NCBI GenBank assembly: GCA_022842305.1
Contig: JALHPY010000006.1
Coordinates: 21,778 to 85,777, forward strand
Source: Rubrivivax sp.
GTDB taxonomy: Bacteria > Pseudomonadota > Gammaproteobacteria > Burkholderiales > Burkholderiaceae_C
Length of the DNA: 64,000 nt
Direction: 5' to 3'
The notes under the pieces were generated by a model. That model searched no databases. It had not been told where the DNA came from and saw nothing but the letters and a program-made list of their open reading frames with translations. Position numbers and translations under genes: made by a program. Of this stretch, positions 52,198 to 62,162 are shown one piece after another; the first letter of the stretch is position 1, and every line of letters begins with the position of its first letter.

Positions 52198-52308
52198 GCG
52201 AACGCGCATCCTGACCGCCAGCGCCGTTCACGTCCGGCGCCCGGCGCGCCACCGGGGACAGGTCCGAAAACGGCCAGTGCGGGCCAAGCCCCGGCCTATG
52301 ATGGCCGC

Positions 52309-53766
52309 ATGGTTCTCGATGCCGACGCTGCCTACCTTGCACTGAAAGCGCGCGATGCGCGCTTCGATGGGCGGCTGTTCGTCGGCGTCAGCTCCACCGG
52401 CATCTACTGCCGCCCGGTGTGCCGCGTGCGCACGCCGCGGCGCGAGAACTGCCGCTTCTTCGACACCCGCGCGCAGGCCGAGGCGGCGCGCTTCCGCCCC
52501 TGCCTGAAGTGCCGGCCCGAGATCGCCCCGGGGCTGTCGCACACCGATTCCTCGCGCAGCCTGGCCGATGCCGCGGCGCGCTTGATCGAACAAGCCGTGC
52601 AGCGCGGTGAGCCAGCGCGCCTGCCGGCGCTGGCCGCGCGCCTGGGCGTCACCGACCGCCACCTGCGCCGCATCTTCCTGGCGGCGCAGGCGGTGCCGCC
52701 GCACGCCTACCTCAACACCCAGCGCCTGCTGCTGGCCAAGCAGTTGCTGACCGACACCGACCAGCCCGTCACGCAGGTGGCCCTGGCCAGCGGCTTCGCA
52801 AGCCTGCGCCGCTTCAACGCCGCGTTCGCCGAGCATTACCGGCTCAACCCCACGCAGCTGCGGCGCGCGCGCGGCACGGCACGCGCGGGCACGGCAGGAC
52901 CGGCCGCGCTTCGCCTGGCCTACCGGCCGCCGCTGGACAGCGCGGCATTGCTGGGCTTCTTTGCGCGCCGGCAGCTGCGCGGCGTGGAGCAGGTCGAAGG
53001 CCTGAGCCTGCGCCGCACCCTGGCCTGGCCACACGGCGGCGGGCGCATCGCGGGCTGGTTCGACGCGCGCTTCGTGCCCGAGCGCTGCGAGGTCCATCTG
53101 GCCTACGCCCCCGCCCTGGCCCCGGTGCTGGGCGCGCTGTTGGCCTGCGTGCGCCAAGGGCTGGACCTGGACGCCGACCCGGCCCTCATCGCCCCGGCGC
53201 TGGCCACGCTGCCCGGGCCGCCGCGGCCGGGCCTGCGCCTGGCGGGTTGCTTCGACGGCTTCGAGCTGGCGACGCGCGTGATCCTGGGCCAGCAGGTCAC
53301 GGTCAAGGCCGCGTGCACGCTGACGCAGCGCCTGGTGGACCGCTTCGGCGCGCGCGTGGACACGCCGTTCGCCGCGCTCAGCCAGATCTTCCCCGACGCC
53401 GCCACGCTGGCCGGCGCCGACCCGGCGGAGATCGGCGGCCTGGGCATCGTGCGCCAGCGCGTGCGCGCGCTGCAGGCCCTGGCCGCGGCCGTGACCCAGG
53501 GCCGCCTGACCCTGCACCCCGGCGCACCGCTGCAGGCCACGCTGGACGCGCTGCGCGCCTTGCCCGGCGTGGGCGAATGGACGGCGCAGCTGATTGCGCT
53601 GCGCGCCCTGGCCTGGCCCGACGCCTGGCCGGCCGGCGACATCGGCCTGATGCAGGCGCTGGGCACGCGCGACGCCAAGCTGCTGGCCGCGCGCGCCGAA
53701 GCCTGGCGTCCCTGGCGCGGCTATGCCGTGATGCACCTGTGGCAGCAACTGGAGAACCCTGCATGA
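52309..53766 (+). CDS. Ada-AlkA fusion: Zn/Cys alkyl acceptor, AraC-type HTH and 3-methyladenine DNA glycosylase II
   Basis: FVGVSSTGIYCRPVCRVRTPRRENCRFF...RFRPCLKCRPE; HTH LGVTDRHLRRIFLAAQAVPPHAYLNTQRLLLAKQLL; LPGVGEWTAQLIALRALAWPDAWPAGDIGL. Confidence 0.95.
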   Translation: MVLDADAAYLALKARDARFDGRLFVGVSSTGIYCRPVCRVRTPRRENCRFFDTRAQAEAARFRPCLKCRPEIAPGLSHTDSSRSLADAAARLIEQAVQRGEPARLPALAARLGVTDRHLRRIFLAAQAVPPHAYLNTQRLLLAKQLLTDTDQPVTQVALASGFASLRRFNAAFAEHYRLNPTQLRRARGTARAGTAGPAALRLAYRPPLDSAALLGFFARRQLRGVEQVEGLSLRRTLAWPHGGGRIAGWFDARFVPERCEVHLAYAPALAPVLGALLACVRQGLDLDADPALIAPALATLPGPPRPGLRLAGCFDGFELATRVILGQQVTVKAACTLTQRLVDRFGARVDTPFAALSQIFPDAATLAGADPAEIGGLGIVRQRVRALQALAAAVTQGRLTLHPGAPLQATLDALRALPGVGEWTAQLIALRALAWPDAWPAGDIGLMQALGTRDAKLLAARAEAWRPWRGYAVMHLWQQLENPA

Positions 53767-54269
53767 CGCACCCCCCCTGCACCGCCCAGGGTCGGCTGGA
53801 CACCCCGCTGGGCCCGCTCACGCTGTGGGCCAGCGAAACCGGCCTGAGCGCCGTGCTGTTCGACGCGCAGAAGCACCACCCCGGCGCCAGCAACGCGCCG
53901 CTGGCGCCGCAGCATCCGCACATCGCGCGCGCCGCGCAGCAACTGGCCGAGTACTTCGAGGGCCGCCGCCGGCATTTCGAGCTGGCGCTGGACCCGCAGG
54001 GCACGCCCTTCCAGCTGCAAGTGTGGCAAGCGCTGCTGCAGATAGGCTGCGGCGAACTCAGCAGTTATGGCGCAGTGGCTCGGCAAGTGGGTCGGCCGGC
54101 CGCGGTGCGCGCCGTGGGCGCGGCCGTGGGGCGCAACCCGCTGTCCATCGTCGTGCCCTGCCACCGCGTGGTGGGCAGCAGCGGCGCGCTCACCGGCTAT
54201 GCCGGCGGCCTGGATCGCAAGCGCGCGCTGCTGGCCCTGGAAGGCTCGCTGAGCGCAGCGCTGGCATGA
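53763..54269 (+). CDS. ogt: Methylated-DNA--protein-cysteine methyltransferase
   Basis: FQLQVWQALLQIGCGELSSYGAVARQVGRPAAVRAVGAAVGRNPLSIVVPCHRVVGSSGALTGYAGGLDRKRALLALE. Confidence 0.97.
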   Translation: MTHPPCTAQGRLDTPLGPLTLWASETGLSAVLFDAQKHHPGASNAPLAPQHPHIARAAQQLAEYFEGRRRHFELALDPQGTPFQLQVWQALLQIGCGELSSYGAVARQVGRPAAVRAVGAAVGRNPLSIVVPCHRVVGSSGALTGYAGGLDRKRALLALEGSLSAALA

Positions 54270-55168
54270 ATCGACGCGACGGCGCCGAGCTGCTGCTGCT
54301 GGGCGCGCTGTGGGGCGGCTCGTTCCTGTTCATGCGCGCCGGCGCGGTGGACTTCGGCCCGGCGGCGCTGGTCTTCGTGCGCGTGGCCGGCGCCAGCGCG
54401 CTGCTGCTGCCGCTGCTGGCCTGGCGTGGCGAGGTCGGCGCGCTGCGCCGGCACTGGCGCGCCATCGCCGTGGTGGGCCTGATCAACAGCGCCCTGCCCT
54501 TCCTGCTGTTCACGGTGGCCGCGCTGGTGCTGGCGAGCGGCCTGATGGCCATCTTCAACGCCACCGCGCCGATCTGGGCCGCGCTGGTGGCGCGCGCCTG
54601 GCTGGGCGAACGGCTGGACCGCGGCCGCTGGCTGGGCATGGTCATAGGCCTGGCCGGCGTGGCGGCGCTGAGCTGGGACAAGGCCGAGCTGAAGCCGGGT
54701 GCCTACGGCGTGAGCGCGGCCTGGGGCATTGCCGCCTGCCTGGCCGCGGCCGTGTCCTACGGCGTGGCGGCCAACGTGTCCAGGCGCCGCCTGGTCGGGG
54801 TGCCGCCGCTGGCGGTGGCCGCGGGCAGCCAGCTCGTCGCCGCGCTGGCGCTGTTGCTGCCGGCGCTGTGGACCTGGCCTGCCGTCAACCCGGGCCCTGC
54901 CGCCTGGGGCGGGGCGGCGGTGCTGGCGCTGGCCTGCACCGGCCTGGCCTACGTGCTGTATTTCCGCCTGATCGCCCACGTGGGCGCGTCCAACGCCATC
55001 GCGGTGACCTTCCTGATCCCGGGCTTTGCCCTGTTGTGGGGCTGGCTGGCGCTGGGCGAGGTGCCGACGCCGGCGATGATCGGCGGCGGCGCCGTGATCC
55101 TGCTGGGCACGGCGCTGGCAACGGGGGCCGTCAGGCTGCCGACGCGCGCTCGCGCAGGCGCATCGTAA
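54266..55168 (+). CDS. EamA/DMT-superfamily transporter
   Basis: Ten hydrophobic helices; LLLLGALWGGSFLFMRAGAVDFGPAALVFVRV; duplicated EamA repeat. Confidence 0.93.
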   Translation: MNRRDGAELLLLGALWGGSFLFMRAGAVDFGPAALVFVRVAGASALLLPLLAWRGEVGALRRHWRAIAVVGLINSALPFLLFTVAALVLASGLMAIFNATAPIWAALVARAWLGERLDRGRWLGMVIGLAGVAALSWDKAELKPGAYGVSAAWGIAACLAAAVSYGVAANVSRRRLVGVPPLAVAAGSQLVAALALLLPALWTWPAVNPGPAAWGGAAVLALACTGLAYVLYFRLIAHVGASNAIAVTFLIPGFALLWGWLALGEVPTPAMIGGGAVILLGTALATGAVRLPTRARAGAS

Positions 55169-56579
55169 GACCCACCGGCGCCATCGCCAGCTGCAGCTTC
55201 TCGCGCGGGGGCTGGCCGTCGGGCGTGTTCACCGACTCAATCTCGAAGGCGCCCAGCAGCGCGGCCATGGCCATCTTCATCTCGATCAGCGCCAGGTAGC
55301 GGCCGGGGCAGATGCGCGGGCCGGCGCCGAAGGGCATGGAGATGCGCTTGGCGCTGGCGGCCGCCTGCGACGGGCCGCCGTCGCCCAGCCAGCGCTCGGG
55401 GTCGAAGGCCGCGGCGTTGGGGATGTGGCGCTCGCTGGTGGCGTCGCGCCGCATCACCGCGATGACAACCATGCCGGCGGGGATGTGCACGTCGCCCAGC
55501 GTGGTGTCACGCAGCGCCTGCATCGCCTGCTGCGGCGCCACCGGCTTGAGCCGCATGGCCTCATGCGCGCAGGCTTCGATGTAGTCGAGGCGGCCGATCT
55601 GATCGATATCGGGCGCCAGCGTGCCGCCGCAGACCTGCGCCACCTCGGCACGCGCGCGTGCCAGCGCCTGCGGGTGCTGCCACAGCAGGTGGATCATCCA
55701 GGCCACGGTGTTGGCGGTGGTGTCCTCGCCGGCCAGCAGCAGCGTGAGCACGTTGCCGGCCACCTGCGCGTCGTCGATGCCGCTGCCGGGTTCGTCGGCG
55801 GCCACCAGCATGGCCTCGAGCAGGTTGTGCGGCTGCGCGCGCCGCGCCGGGTCGTCGGCCAGGCGCGTGCGTGCCTGCGCGATGAAGCCGTCGACCGCGG
55901 CGTTGACCTCGACCACGCTGCGCGCCAGCGCGCGGTCGTCGGCCGAAGGCCACCAGCGCCAGGTGGGCAGCGGCGCGAAGATGCGCTTGAAGACGGCCGG
56001 GAACAGGCGGTTGAGGTGCTGCTGGATCACGTCTTCGTCGGACGCCAGCGTGTTGACCTCGGCACCGAAGGCCAGCCCGGCGATGGCGTCCACCGTGAAG
56101 CGCATCAGGTCGGCCTGCAGGTCGATGGCGGTGCCCTGGCGCGCCGCGACGCGCCAGCGCGCCACCAGGCGCTCGGCCACGCGCTGCAGCGCCGGGTGGT
56201 AGCGGCGCACGTGCGCCGGGTCGAAGCCGGCCATCACCATGCGGCGCTGGCGCCGCCAGGTGTCGCCGTTGGCGCCGAACACGCCCGGCAGCAGGCCCAT
56301 CTCGAGCCACACCTGCTCGAGCTTGGTGGTGCGGCGGAAGCCGTCGGGGCGGTCGCGCAGCGCCTTGGCGATGAGCTCGTGGTCGCCCACGACCACCGCG
56401 CGCCGCTGCGCCAGGCGCAGCTTGAAGACGGGGCCGAACTCCTGGCACCACTGCTCGAGCTGCTGGTGCATGCGCGTGGAGTCGATCTGCAGCAGGTTGC
56501 CGAAGACCGGAACGCCGCGCGGCCCGGACAGATCGGCGTAATGGCGCAGGGCGGGCGCTTCAGGGGCGTTCGTTTCCAT
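55131..56579 (-). CDS. Cytochrome P450
   Basis: I-helix LLLAGEDTTANTVAWMI; EAMRLKP ExxR; heme loop MPFGAGPRICPGRYLALIEMKMAMA. Confidence 0.96.
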   Translation of the reverse strand: METNAPEAPALRHYADLSGPRGVPVFGNLLQIDSTRMHQQLEQWCQEFGPVFKLRLAQRRAVVVGDHELIAKALRDRPDGFRRTTKLEQVWLEMGLLPGVFGANGDTWRRQRRMVMAGFDPAHVRRYHPALQRVAERLVARWRVAARQGTAIDLQADLMRFTVDAIAGLAFGAEVNTLASDEDVIQQHLNRLFPAVFKRIFAPLPTWRWWPSADDRALARSVVEVNAAVDGFIAQARTRLADDPARRAQPHNLLEAMLVAADEPGSGIDDAQVAGNVLTLLLAGEDTTANTVAWMIHLLWQHPQALARARAEVAQVCGGTLAPDIDQIGRLDYIEACAHEAMRLKPVAPQQAMQALRDTTLGDVHIPAGMVVIAVMRRDATSERHIPNAAAFDPERWLGDGGPSQAAASAKRISMPFGAGPRICPGRYLALIEMKMAMAALLGAFEIESVNTPDGQPPREKLQLAMAPVGLTMRLRERASAA

Positions 56580-56611
56580 GGCCGGCTCCAACGCGCCCGA
56601 GGGCGCCAAGG

Positions 56612-56642
56612 AAAAAGGGCCGCCATGTTGCCATGGCGGCCC
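56612..56642 (-). terminator. Rho-independent terminator of the diheme cytochrome c gene
   Basis: Perfect 11-bp stem GGGCCGCCATG-TTGC-CATGGCGGCCC, followed on the minus strand by TTTTT. Confidence 0.9.
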
Positions 56643-56661
56643 CTGCGCGCGGGTGCCCGGC

Positions 56662-57315
56662 TCAGCGGAACTTGCTTTGCGGCACCGTGTGCAGTTCGCT
56701 GGGCAGCGAGCCGAGGTAGCGGGCCATGGCCTTGAGCTCCTCGCGCTTGAACTGCTTCACCTGCCCGGCCATGATGGCGTTGCCGCGGCCGATGTTGGCA
56801 TTGCCCTCTACGCCGTAGGCCGCCAGCGCCACGAACAGGTAGTCGCCATGCTGGCCCGCCAGCTTGGGGTAGGCGGGATCGATGGGCTTGCTGTAGTTGG
56901 GGCCGTGGCAGCTGTTGCAGGCACCCTTGGCCAGCAGCGCGGCCACGTCGGCGGGCGGTGCCGGCGGCGCAGCCTCGGCCGCGGCGGGTGCGCCGCCGTG
57001 CTTTTCATAGTAGGCCGCCAGGTCGGCCATGTCCTGGTCGCTGAGCGAGGCGGCGATGGCGCGCATGGTGGGGTGCTTGCGCTCGCCCTTCTTGTACGCG
57101 ACCAGCGAAGCCACGATGTACTTGCCGCCCTGGCCCGAGATCATGGGCACCTTGTGCACCTGGGGGAAGGTGGCCTGGTAGCCGTGGATGCCGTGGCAGC
57201 CTATGCACATCGCCGCCTTCTTCTCGCCGGCAGCGGCATCCTGGGCCCAGGCGGAAGACACGGCGCCGGCGGTCGTCACCAGGGTGGCCAGCATCAAGGT
57301 GATCGCTTTGCTCAT
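56662..57315 (-). CDS. Diheme cytochrome c (c4-like)
   Basis: Signal peptide; two heme motifs CIGCH and CNSCH; MRAIAASLSDQDMADLAAYY and NAIMAGQVKQFKREELKAMARYLGSL. Confidence 0.93.
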   Translation of the reverse strand: MSKAITLMLATLVTTAGAVSSAWAQDAAAGEKKAAMCIGCHGIHGYQATFPQVHKVPMISGQGGKYIVASLVAYKKGERKHPTMRAIAASLSDQDMADLAAYYEKHGGAPAAAEAAPPAPPADVAALLAKGACNSCHGPNYSKPIDPAYPKLAGQHGDYLFVALAAYGVEGNANIGRGNAIMAGQVKQFKREELKAMARYLGSLPSELHTVPQSKFR

Positions 57316-57449
57316 CGTCGCAGGGGGGGTCTGGTGGGGGGTGATGGTGCGGGGCCTGGGCCCGTGCACCGGCGCAAAGCGCGCGATTATAGGGGGCACC
57401 TATATACTGACCCGAGACCCCCCAAGCGGCACCCGCCACAACCCCCGAG

Positions 57450-58304
57450 ATGAAGTTCCAAGGCTCCGACCAGTACGTCGCCACACCCGACCTGATGCTG
57501 GCGGTGAACGCCGCCGTCACGCTCAAGCGCCCGCTGCTCGTCAAGGGCGAGCCCGGCACCGGCAAGACCATGCTGGCCGAAGAGGTGGCACGGGCGCTGG
57601 GCATGCCGCTGCTGCAGTGGCACATCAAGAGCACGACCAAGGCGCAGCAGGGCCTGTACGAGTACGACGCGGTGAGCCGGCTGCGCGACAGCCAGTTGGC
57701 CGGTGTCGAAGGTGGGAACAAGGTCAAGGACATCCACAACTACATCGTCAAGGGTGTGCTGTGGCAGGCCTTCACGGCCGAGCAGCCGGTGGCGCTGCTG
57801 ATCGACGAAGTCGACAAGGCCGACATCGAGTTCCCCAACGACCTGCTGCGCGAACTCGACCGCATGGAGTTCTACGTGTACGAGACGCGCGAACTGGTGC
57901 AGGCGCGCCACCGCCCGCTGGTCTTCATCACCAGCAACAACGAGAAGGAGCTGCCGGATGCGTTTCTGCGCCGCTGCTTCTTCCACTACATCAAGTTCCC
58001 CGACGCCGACACCATGCGCAGCATCGTCGACGTGCACTTCCCCGGCCTCAAGCGCGAGCTGCTGGCCGCGGCCATGAAGACCTTCTACGAGGTGCGCAAC
58101 CTGCCCGGCCTGAAGAAGAAGCCCAGCACGAGTGAACTGCTCGACTGGCTCAAGCTGCTGGTGGCCGAAGACATCCCGCTGGAAGTGCTGCAGAGCAAGG
58201 ACGACAAGGTGGCGGTGCCGCCGCTGGTGGGCGCGCTGCTCAAGAACGAGCAGGACGTGACCTTGTTCGAGAAGCTGGTGTTCATGCAAAGGCACAACCG
58301 CTGA
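57450..58304 (+). CDS. MoxR-family AAA+ ATPase
   Basis: Walker A VKGEPGTGKTMLAEEVA; Walker B VALLIDEVDKADIEFPNDLLRELD; ITSNNEKELPDAFLRRCFFHYIKFP. Confidence 0.94.
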   Translation: MKFQGSDQYVATPDLMLAVNAAVTLKRPLLVKGEPGTGKTMLAEEVARALGMPLLQWHIKSTTKAQQGLYEYDAVSRLRDSQLAGVEGGNKVKDIHNYIVKGVLWQAFTAEQPVALLIDEVDKADIEFPNDLLRELDRMEFYVYETRELVQARHRPLVFITSNNEKELPDAFLRRCFFHYIKFPDADTMRSIVDVHFPGLKRELLAAAMKTFYEVRNLPGLKKKPSTSELLDWLKLLVAEDIPLEVLQSKDDKVAVPPLVGALLKNEQDVTLFEKLVFMQRHNR

Positions 58305-58310
58305 CCGGCA

Positions 58311-58910
58311 ATGGCCTGGCCCGATCCCGTGACGCTGGCCGGGCCCCATGCCCGGCTCGAACCGCTGTCCACCGCCCACCACGACGCCCTGTGCGCGGCC
58401 ACGCGCGACGGCGAACTCTGGCGCCTGTGGTACACCGCCGTCCCCGCGCCCGAGGGCATGGCCGCCGAGATCGACCGGCGCCTGGCGCTGCAATCCGCCG
58501 GCAGCATGCTGCCCTTCACGGTGTTCGATGGGTCATCGAGCGAGGGTCGCGTGGTCGGCATGACGACCTACATGCACATCGACCCGGTGCACCGCCGCGT
58601 CGAGATCGGCAGCACCTGGACCGCCGCCAGCGCACAGCGCGGCCCGCTCAACACGCAATGCAAGCGCCTGCTGCTGGGCCACGCCTTCGAGGCCCTGGGC
58701 TGCATCGCGGTCGAATTCCGCACCCACCGCCTCAACACCCAAAGCCGCCGCGCCATCGAACGCCTGGGCGCGCAGCTCGACGGCATGCTGCGCGCGCACC
58801 AGCGCAGCGCCGACGGTTCGCTGCGCGACACCGCCGTCTACAGCATCACCGCGGCCGAGTGGCCCACGGTGAAGGCGCACCTCGACTGGCAACTCGTCAA
58901 GCCCCGCTGA
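58311..58910 (+). CDS. GNAT-family N-acetyltransferase (RimJ/RimL-like)
   Basis: VEIGSTWTAASAQRGPLNTQCKRLLLGHAFEALGCIAVEFRTHRLNTQSRRAIERLGAQ. Confidence 0.92.
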   Translation: MAWPDPVTLAGPHARLEPLSTAHHDALCAATRDGELWRLWYTAVPAPEGMAAEIDRRLALQSAGSMLPFTVFDGSSSEGRVVGMTTYMHIDPVHRRVEIGSTWTAASAQRGPLNTQCKRLLLGHAFEALGCIAVEFRTHRLNTQSRRAIERLGAQLDGMLRAHQRSADGSLRDTAVYSITAAEWPTVKAHLDWQLVKPR

Positions 58911-58923
58911 AGGAAGCCCCGCC

Positions 58924-60963
58924 ATGCCCCGCAAGAAGCCCATCACCGTCGAAGACCTGTGGCAGATCGAACGCCTGGGCACGCCCAGCCTGTCGCCCGA
59001 CGGCGCCCAGGCCGTGGCCGCGCTCACGCGCTTCAGCATGGACGACAACAAGTCCAGCGCCTCGCTGTGGCTGCTGTCCACGTTGGGCGGCCGGCCGCGG
59101 CCGCTCACGCACTGCGGCAGCAAGGACGGCGCACCGCAGTGGAGCCCGCACGGCGACCTGATCGCCTTCACCGCCAAGCGCGAACAGCAGGGCGTCAAGG
59201 ACGACGAGACCCAGCTCTACCTGATCGCCCCCGACGGCGGCGAGGCCCGGCGCGCGGCCGAGGTGCCCACCGGCGTGGACGCCTTCCGCTGGTGCCCCGA
59301 TGGGCGGCGGCTGGTACTGCTGTCCTGGGTCTGGCCCGGTCTGAAGGGCAGCAAGGCACAGGCCCAGGCGCACAAGGACTGGAAGGCGCGCAAGGAGACC
59401 GGCTACGCCACCAGCGAAGCGCAGTACCGCCACTGGGACCAGAACCTGCCCATGGGCCGCGTGCCCCACCTGCACCTGCTGGAGCTGGGCCGCGACGGCA
59501 CGCCGGCCAAGCTGCGCGACCTGTTCGAGGGCACGCCTTACGAGCTGAACCGCGCCGACCCCGACGCCACGCACTTCGACATCAGCCCCGACGGCCGCCG
59601 CCTGGTGTTTGCCTTCGACCCGACGCCCGAGAAGCGCGCCGATGGCCGCTTTGCGCTGGCCGAGATGGACCTGTCCAGCCGCAAGGTGGTGGTGATCGCG
59701 CGCGACGCCGAATGGGACTTCGGCGCGCCCCGCTACAGCCCCACGGGCGATCGCATCGCCTTCAGCGCCAGCCACCAGCAGCGCAAGCACACCATGCCGG
59801 CGCAGCTGGCGCTGTGGGAGCGCGAGACCGGCGCCTGGGAAGTGGTCAGTGCCGAATGGGACCACGAGGTACACGCGCCGCTGCTGTGGGAGGAAGACGG
59901 CCAGGCGCTGCTGTTCACGTCCGAGGACAAGGGCCGCCAGCACCTGTGGCGCTTCGACCTGCCCGACCGCCGCGCCGAGGTGGTGGTGACCGGTGGCTGG
60001 GTGGGCGGCTTCGACAAGACCGCCGGCACGCTGGTGGCGCTGGCCGACAGCGCCAGCCACCCGGGCCGGATTTCGGTGCACCGCACGGGCGAAGCGCCGC
60101 GCCGCATCGAGACCTTCAACGACGCGCTGCTGGCGCGCCTGGACCTGGGCCGCGTCGAGGACGTGTGGTTCGAGGGCGCGCGCACCGTGGCAGAAAGCGC
60201 CGAGGGTGACCCGGTGCAGATGTGGCTGGTCTACCCGCCCGGCTTCGACCCCAAGAAGAAGTACCCGGTGCTGCACAACATCCACGGCGGCCCGCACACC
60301 GGCCCGGGCGACAACTGGCATTACCGCTGGAACACCCAGGTCTTTGCGGCCCAGGGCTACGTGGTGGCCAGCGTCAATTACCACGGCTCATCGGGCTTCG
60401 GCTACGCCTTCCTCGACAGCATCACCCACCGCTGGGGCGAGCTCGAGCTGCAGGATGTGGAGGCCGGCACCGACTGGCTGCTCAAGCGGCGCTGGGTCGA
60501 CAGGAAGCGCGTCTTCGCCGCCGGCGGCAGCTACGGCGGCTACATGGTGGCCTGGATGAACGGCCACGTCGCGCCCGGGCGCTACCAGGCCTACATCTGC
60601 CACGCCGGCTGCTTCGACTGGGTGGGCATGTTCGCCGACGACGCCTGGGCCTGGCACGCGCGCGAACTGGGCGCCTGGTACTGGGACGACATGGCCAAGC
60701 TCAACGCCCAGAGCCCGCACGCCTTTGCCGGCAACATGGCCACGCCCACGCTGGTGATCCACGGCGCGCTGGACTACCGCGTTCCCGACGCGCAAGGGCT
60801 GGCCTACTACAACACGCTCAAGGCGCGCGGGGTCGATGCGCGGCTGCTGTGGTTCCCGGATGAGAACCACTGGATCCTCAAGCCGCGCAACAGCCGCCAG
60901 TGGTATGCCGAGTACTTCGGCTGGCTGAAGCAGCACGACCCGGCCACGGCTCGCCGGGCCTGA
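58924..60963 (+). CDS. S9-family prolyl oligopeptidase
   Basis: Catalytic GGSYGGYMVAWMNG; ALDYRVPDAQGLAYY; PDENHWILKPRNSRQWY; WD40-like N-terminal propeller. Confidence 0.95.
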   Translation: MPRKKPITVEDLWQIERLGTPSLSPDGAQAVAALTRFSMDDNKSSASLWLLSTLGGRPRPLTHCGSKDGAPQWSPHGDLIAFTAKREQQGVKDDETQLYLIAPDGGEARRAAEVPTGVDAFRWCPDGRRLVLLSWVWPGLKGSKAQAQAHKDWKARKETGYATSEAQYRHWDQNLPMGRVPHLHLLELGRDGTPAKLRDLFEGTPYELNRADPDATHFDISPDGRRLVFAFDPTPEKRADGRFALAEMDLSSRKVVVIARDAEWDFGAPRYSPTGDRIAFSASHQQRKHTMPAQLALWERETGAWEVVSAEWDHEVHAPLLWEEDGQALLFTSEDKGRQHLWRFDLPDRRAEVVVTGGWVGGFDKTAGTLVALADSASHPGRISVHRTGEAPRRIETFNDALLARLDLGRVEDVWFEGARTVAESAEGDPVQMWLVYPPGFDPKKKYPVLHNIHGGPHTGPGDNWHYRWNTQVFAAQGYVVASVNYHGSSGFGYAFLDSITHRWGELELQDVEAGTDWLLKRRWVDRKRVFAAGGSYGGYMVAWMNGHVAPGRYQAYICHAGCFDWVGMFADDAWAWHARELGAWYWDDMAKLNAQSPHAFAGNMATPTLVIHGALDYRVPDAQGLAYYNTLKARGVDARLLWFPDENHWILKPRNSRQWYAEYFGWLKQHDPATARRA

Positions 60964-61001
60964 CCCGGGTTCAGCCCGCCGGGCCTGATCCGGGTTCAGC
61001 C
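60952..61001. repeat. Tandem 25-bp duplication (one mismatch) spanning the ends of two convergent genes
   Basis: CGCCGGGCCTGACCCGGGTTCAGCC followed by CGCCGGGCCTGATCCGGGTTCAGCC. Confidence 0.9.
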
Positions 61002-62162
61002 GGCGCACTCGACCCGGTTGCGCCCGGCCGCCTTGGCGCGGTACAGCGCCGCGTCGGCGCGGCGCAGCAGGTCGTCGCTGCCGCGGTCGGCGTCGACGAT
61101 GGCCGCCACGCCGAAGCTGGCGGTCAGGCGCACGGGCTCGCCGCCCAGCGCAATGTCCAAGGCCTGGATACGGGCGCGCACGCGCTCGGCAGCGGCGGCG
61201 GCCTCGGCCAGGCCGGTTTGCGGCATCAGCAGGCAGAACTCTTCGCCGCCCAGGCGCCCGGCGCTGTCGACCTCGCGCGAGGCCGCCTGCAGGCATTGCG
61301 CCACCGCCACCAGCGCCTGGTCGCCGGCGGCATGGCCGCGCGTGTCGTTGACGCGCTTGAAGTGGTCGATGTCCACCATCACCAGCGCATGGACCTGGCC
61401 ACTGCGCTGGTGCCAGCGCTGCTGGTCCTCGATGCGCCGCATCAGCTCGCGCCGGCTGAGCAGCCCGGTCAGTGCGTCGCGCTGCGACAGGTCCTGCAGC
61501 CGCCGCACCATGCGCGCCATCACCATGTAGGCCAGCAGCAGGTGCAGGATGATCACCAGCAGGCACAGGCCCAGCAGCATCAGCTGGTTGGCCAGGCCCG
61601 AGCTGGTGAGCGGCACCGAGCCCTCGGGCACCCGGCCCAGCAGCAGGCGGCCGGCCCGCGTGCCAAAGAGCACGGCGCCGGCCAGCAAAGGCAGCACCGC
61701 CAGGCTGGCAGCCACGCCGCCGAACTCCGCCCGGGCCGCACGCCAGGTCAGCGCCACCGCGTGCAGCAGCACGCCGGCCAGTGCCAGCGAGATCAGTGCG
61801 ACACGCAGGTGGGGCGGCAGACCCCGGATGATGTCCAGAATGCCCAGGGCTGCCGCCACTGCCAGCAGCAGGACGTAGGGCAGGTCGGCCGGCGGCCGGC
61901 GGAAAAACACCGCCAGGCCGCGCGCCAGGGCCACCAGGCCCAGCAGCAGGAAGAACTGGGCCAGCGCCGCGGGCCACGGCCCGGGCAGGCGCGAATTGAA
62001 CGCGCCGGCCAGGCTGGCGGCCAGCCCGGCGGCGCCGAAGACGGACCAGTGGCGCGAGGCGTGGCGCGACACCCGCAGCAGATCGGCGCTCACCCACCAG
62101 CCCAGCGCGGCCAACGATTGGGTCGAAACCAGCACCAGGAACAGCAGGACAATCGGGTCCAC
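60996..62162 (-). CDS. Membrane-anchored GGDEF diguanylate cyclase
   Basis: N-terminal multi-TM region; RDALTGLLSRRELMRRI; ALVMVDIDHFKRVNDTRGHAAGD; REVD I-site plus GGEEF; probable GTG start. Confidence 0.92.
   Translation of the reverse strand: MDPIVLLFLVLVSTQSLAALGWWVSADLLRVSRHASRHWSVFGAAGLAASLAGAFNSRLPGPWPAALAQFFLLLGLVALARGLAVFFRRPPADLPYVLLLAVAAALGILDIIRGLPPHLRVALISLALAGVLLHAVALTWRAARAEFGGVAASLAVLPLLAGAVLFGTRAGRLLLGRVPEGSVPLTSSGLANQLMLLGLCLLVIILHLLLAYMVMARMVRRLQDLSQRDALTGLLSRRELMRRIEDQQRWHQRSGQVHALVMVDIDHFKRVNDTRGHAAGDQALVAVAQCLQAASREVDSAGRLGGEEFCLLMPQTGLAEAAAAAERVRARIQALDIALGGEPVRLTASFGVAAIVDADRGSDDLLRRADAALYRAKAAGRNRVECAG

Noticed and set aside
58897-60384. 495-aa minus-strand ORF
   Set aside because: Antisense to the S9 peptidase, which has complete catalytic motifs
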